Below, piece by piece: positions 63,438 to 64,000 of a stretch of DNA of 64,000 nt. The stretch is taken from positions 1 to 64,000 of the forward strand of contig NZ_JANQOO010000036.1 in the NCBI RefSeq assembly GCF_028285715.1, written 5' to 3'. The translations under genes and the position numbers were made by a program. The notes under the pieces are model-generated. The model was not told the DNA's origin and did no database searches. It saw only the letters and a program-made list of their open reading frames with translations. The first letter of the stretch is position 1. Each line of letters starts with the position of its first letter. Source of the stretch: Ulvibacterium sp. (GTDB lineage Bacteria > Bacteroidota > Bacteroidia > Flavobacteriales > Flavobacteriaceae).

Positions 63438-64000
63438 TCATGTAATCTTTTCAATGCTGATAATATTTTCCGAAACCAAATTTTCTATATCCCCTTGGCT
63501 ATACCCTATTTCCATTAGAATTTCCGCTCCATGCTCTCCAATAAGAGGAGATGAACGTTTTATATGTCCAGGTGTCTCGCTCATCGTAAATGGAATATTG
63601 GTCACTTTTACTTTTCCTGCCTTTGGATGATCTACTTCAATAAAAGTATCGTTATGAATGACTTGAGGGTCCCCTTCCACATCTTTTTGGTCATTTACCT
63701 TGGCTACCCAAAGATCAAGGCCCAACATAATCCCCAGCCATTCATCGGTAGTTTTGGTGACGGTAATAGCTTCTATAATACCATGAATTTTATCCCGATG
63801 GTCAAAAAGCACTTGCGGGTCATTGTACCGCATTAATGATTCGTCTCCTAGGGCTTTCACCAACTTGGGCCAAGGACTCATGGCTATGGTAAGATATCCG
63901 TCGCTTGTTTTGTACATACCAAAAGGAGCTCCGTTACCCGGATGCCCTATTTTGGATTCAGGGCGTTCAAAAGTCTGTCCTAAATTCTGGATGGTAAAAT
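63438..64000 (-). CDS. Class III CoA-transferase (CaiB/BaiF family), C-terminal part, cut by window edge
   Basis: About 187 residues are visible; the frame stays open to base 64000, so the start lies beyond. FGMYKTSDGYLTIAM and IQNLGQTFERPESKIGHPG are family III CoA-transferase segments, and the end SPLIGEHGAEILMEIGYSQGDI is the classic C-terminal signature. These enzymes move CoA between carboxylic acids by a ping-pong route with an Asp nucleophile (in the unseen half). The substrate cannot be inferred. The stop lies 1 bp before the GH92 start, which implies co-transcription, although the functions seem unrelated. Confidence 0.9.
   Translation of the reverse strand, partial: FTIQNLGQTFERPESKIGHPGNGAPFGMYKTSDGYLTIAMSPWPKLVKALGDESLMRYNDPQVLFDHRDKIHGIIEAITVTKTTDEWLGIMLGLDLWVAKVNDQKDVEGDPQVIHNDTFIEVDHPKAGKVKVTNIPFTMSETPGHIKRSSPLIGEHGAEILMEIGYSQGDIENLVSENIISIEKIT

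Overview
The window looks like chromosome of a marine Bacteroidota, most likely a Flavobacteriaceae member of the Zobellia/Maribacter/Arenibacter kind. The reasons are: a giant surface protein with SprB repeats and a T9SS type-B (gliding-motility) C-terminal domain; Cys-type sulfatases, GH1, GH92 and GH130 enzymes on lipoprotein or secretion signals; an integrase and a mobilization protein of Bacteroides CTnDOT/BfmA type; and start codons without clear Shine-Dalgarno sequences. The genus is inference.

Bases 1-9146 hold an integron-like gene-cassette array: twelve small ORFs, all on + and visibly more A+T-rich than the rest, separated by twelve complete attC-like sites of 134-142 bp (one of 170 bp) plus one cut by the left edge. 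Each cassette begins with GTT plus 7 variable bases, and ends with the reverse complement of its own beginning (7-10 bp). An A:C mismatch always follows at position 11, and most pairings then resume. On the bottom strand that mismatch is a G:T wobble. The inner L boxes covary too, and there also most A:C mismatches of the top strand become G:T on the bottom strand. This is the architecture expected of cassettes that circularise through folded bottom-strand attC sites. The R boxes, however, mostly do not fit GTTRRRY. No IntI lies in the window; by cassette polarity it would be to the left. The cargo is mostly lipoproteins, membrane proteins and unknowns, with a DUF4261 protein, a barstar-like inhibitor, a DUF6000-like protein and a TPR protein recognised. 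A small intrinsic terminator follows the last site directly.

Bases 9300-11740 carry a short mobile-element remnant (BfmA/BtgA-type mobilization protein and IntDOT-like tyrosine recombinase) beside tRNA-Pro(GGG).

Bases 11807-40754 form a carbohydrate-related block. A minus-strand operon encodes a DUF5060/DUF4038-like glycosidase, a serine hydrolase, a VanX-like dipeptidase, a sulfatase and an esterase. Diverging from it are GH1 and a second sulfatase, followed by a third sulfatase. Next come a GMC oxidoreductase with its small subunit and a tandemly duplicated TIM-barrel protein (a probable periplasmic sugar-oxidation module), an AraC regulator diverging from a Na+/sugar symporter plus GH130 phosphorylase pair, then a DUF255 protein, a sialate O-acetylesterase, a Gfo/Idh/MocA oxidoreductase, a DASS transporter, a nucleoside hydrolase and an NTF2-like protein. 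No SusC/SusD pair is present.

Bases 40766-45755 are a complete four-gene trans-4-hydroxyproline catabolic operon (epimerase, D-hydroxyproline dehydrogenase, deaminase, 2,5-dioxopentanoate dehydrogenase) leading to 2-oxoglutarate. Bases 45977-60471 hold two tandem IgGFc-binding/DUF11 surface proteins, one of 4134 residues. The window closes with a GH92 alpha-mannosidase carrying an inserted PA14 domain and the 3' part of a class III CoA-transferase gene.
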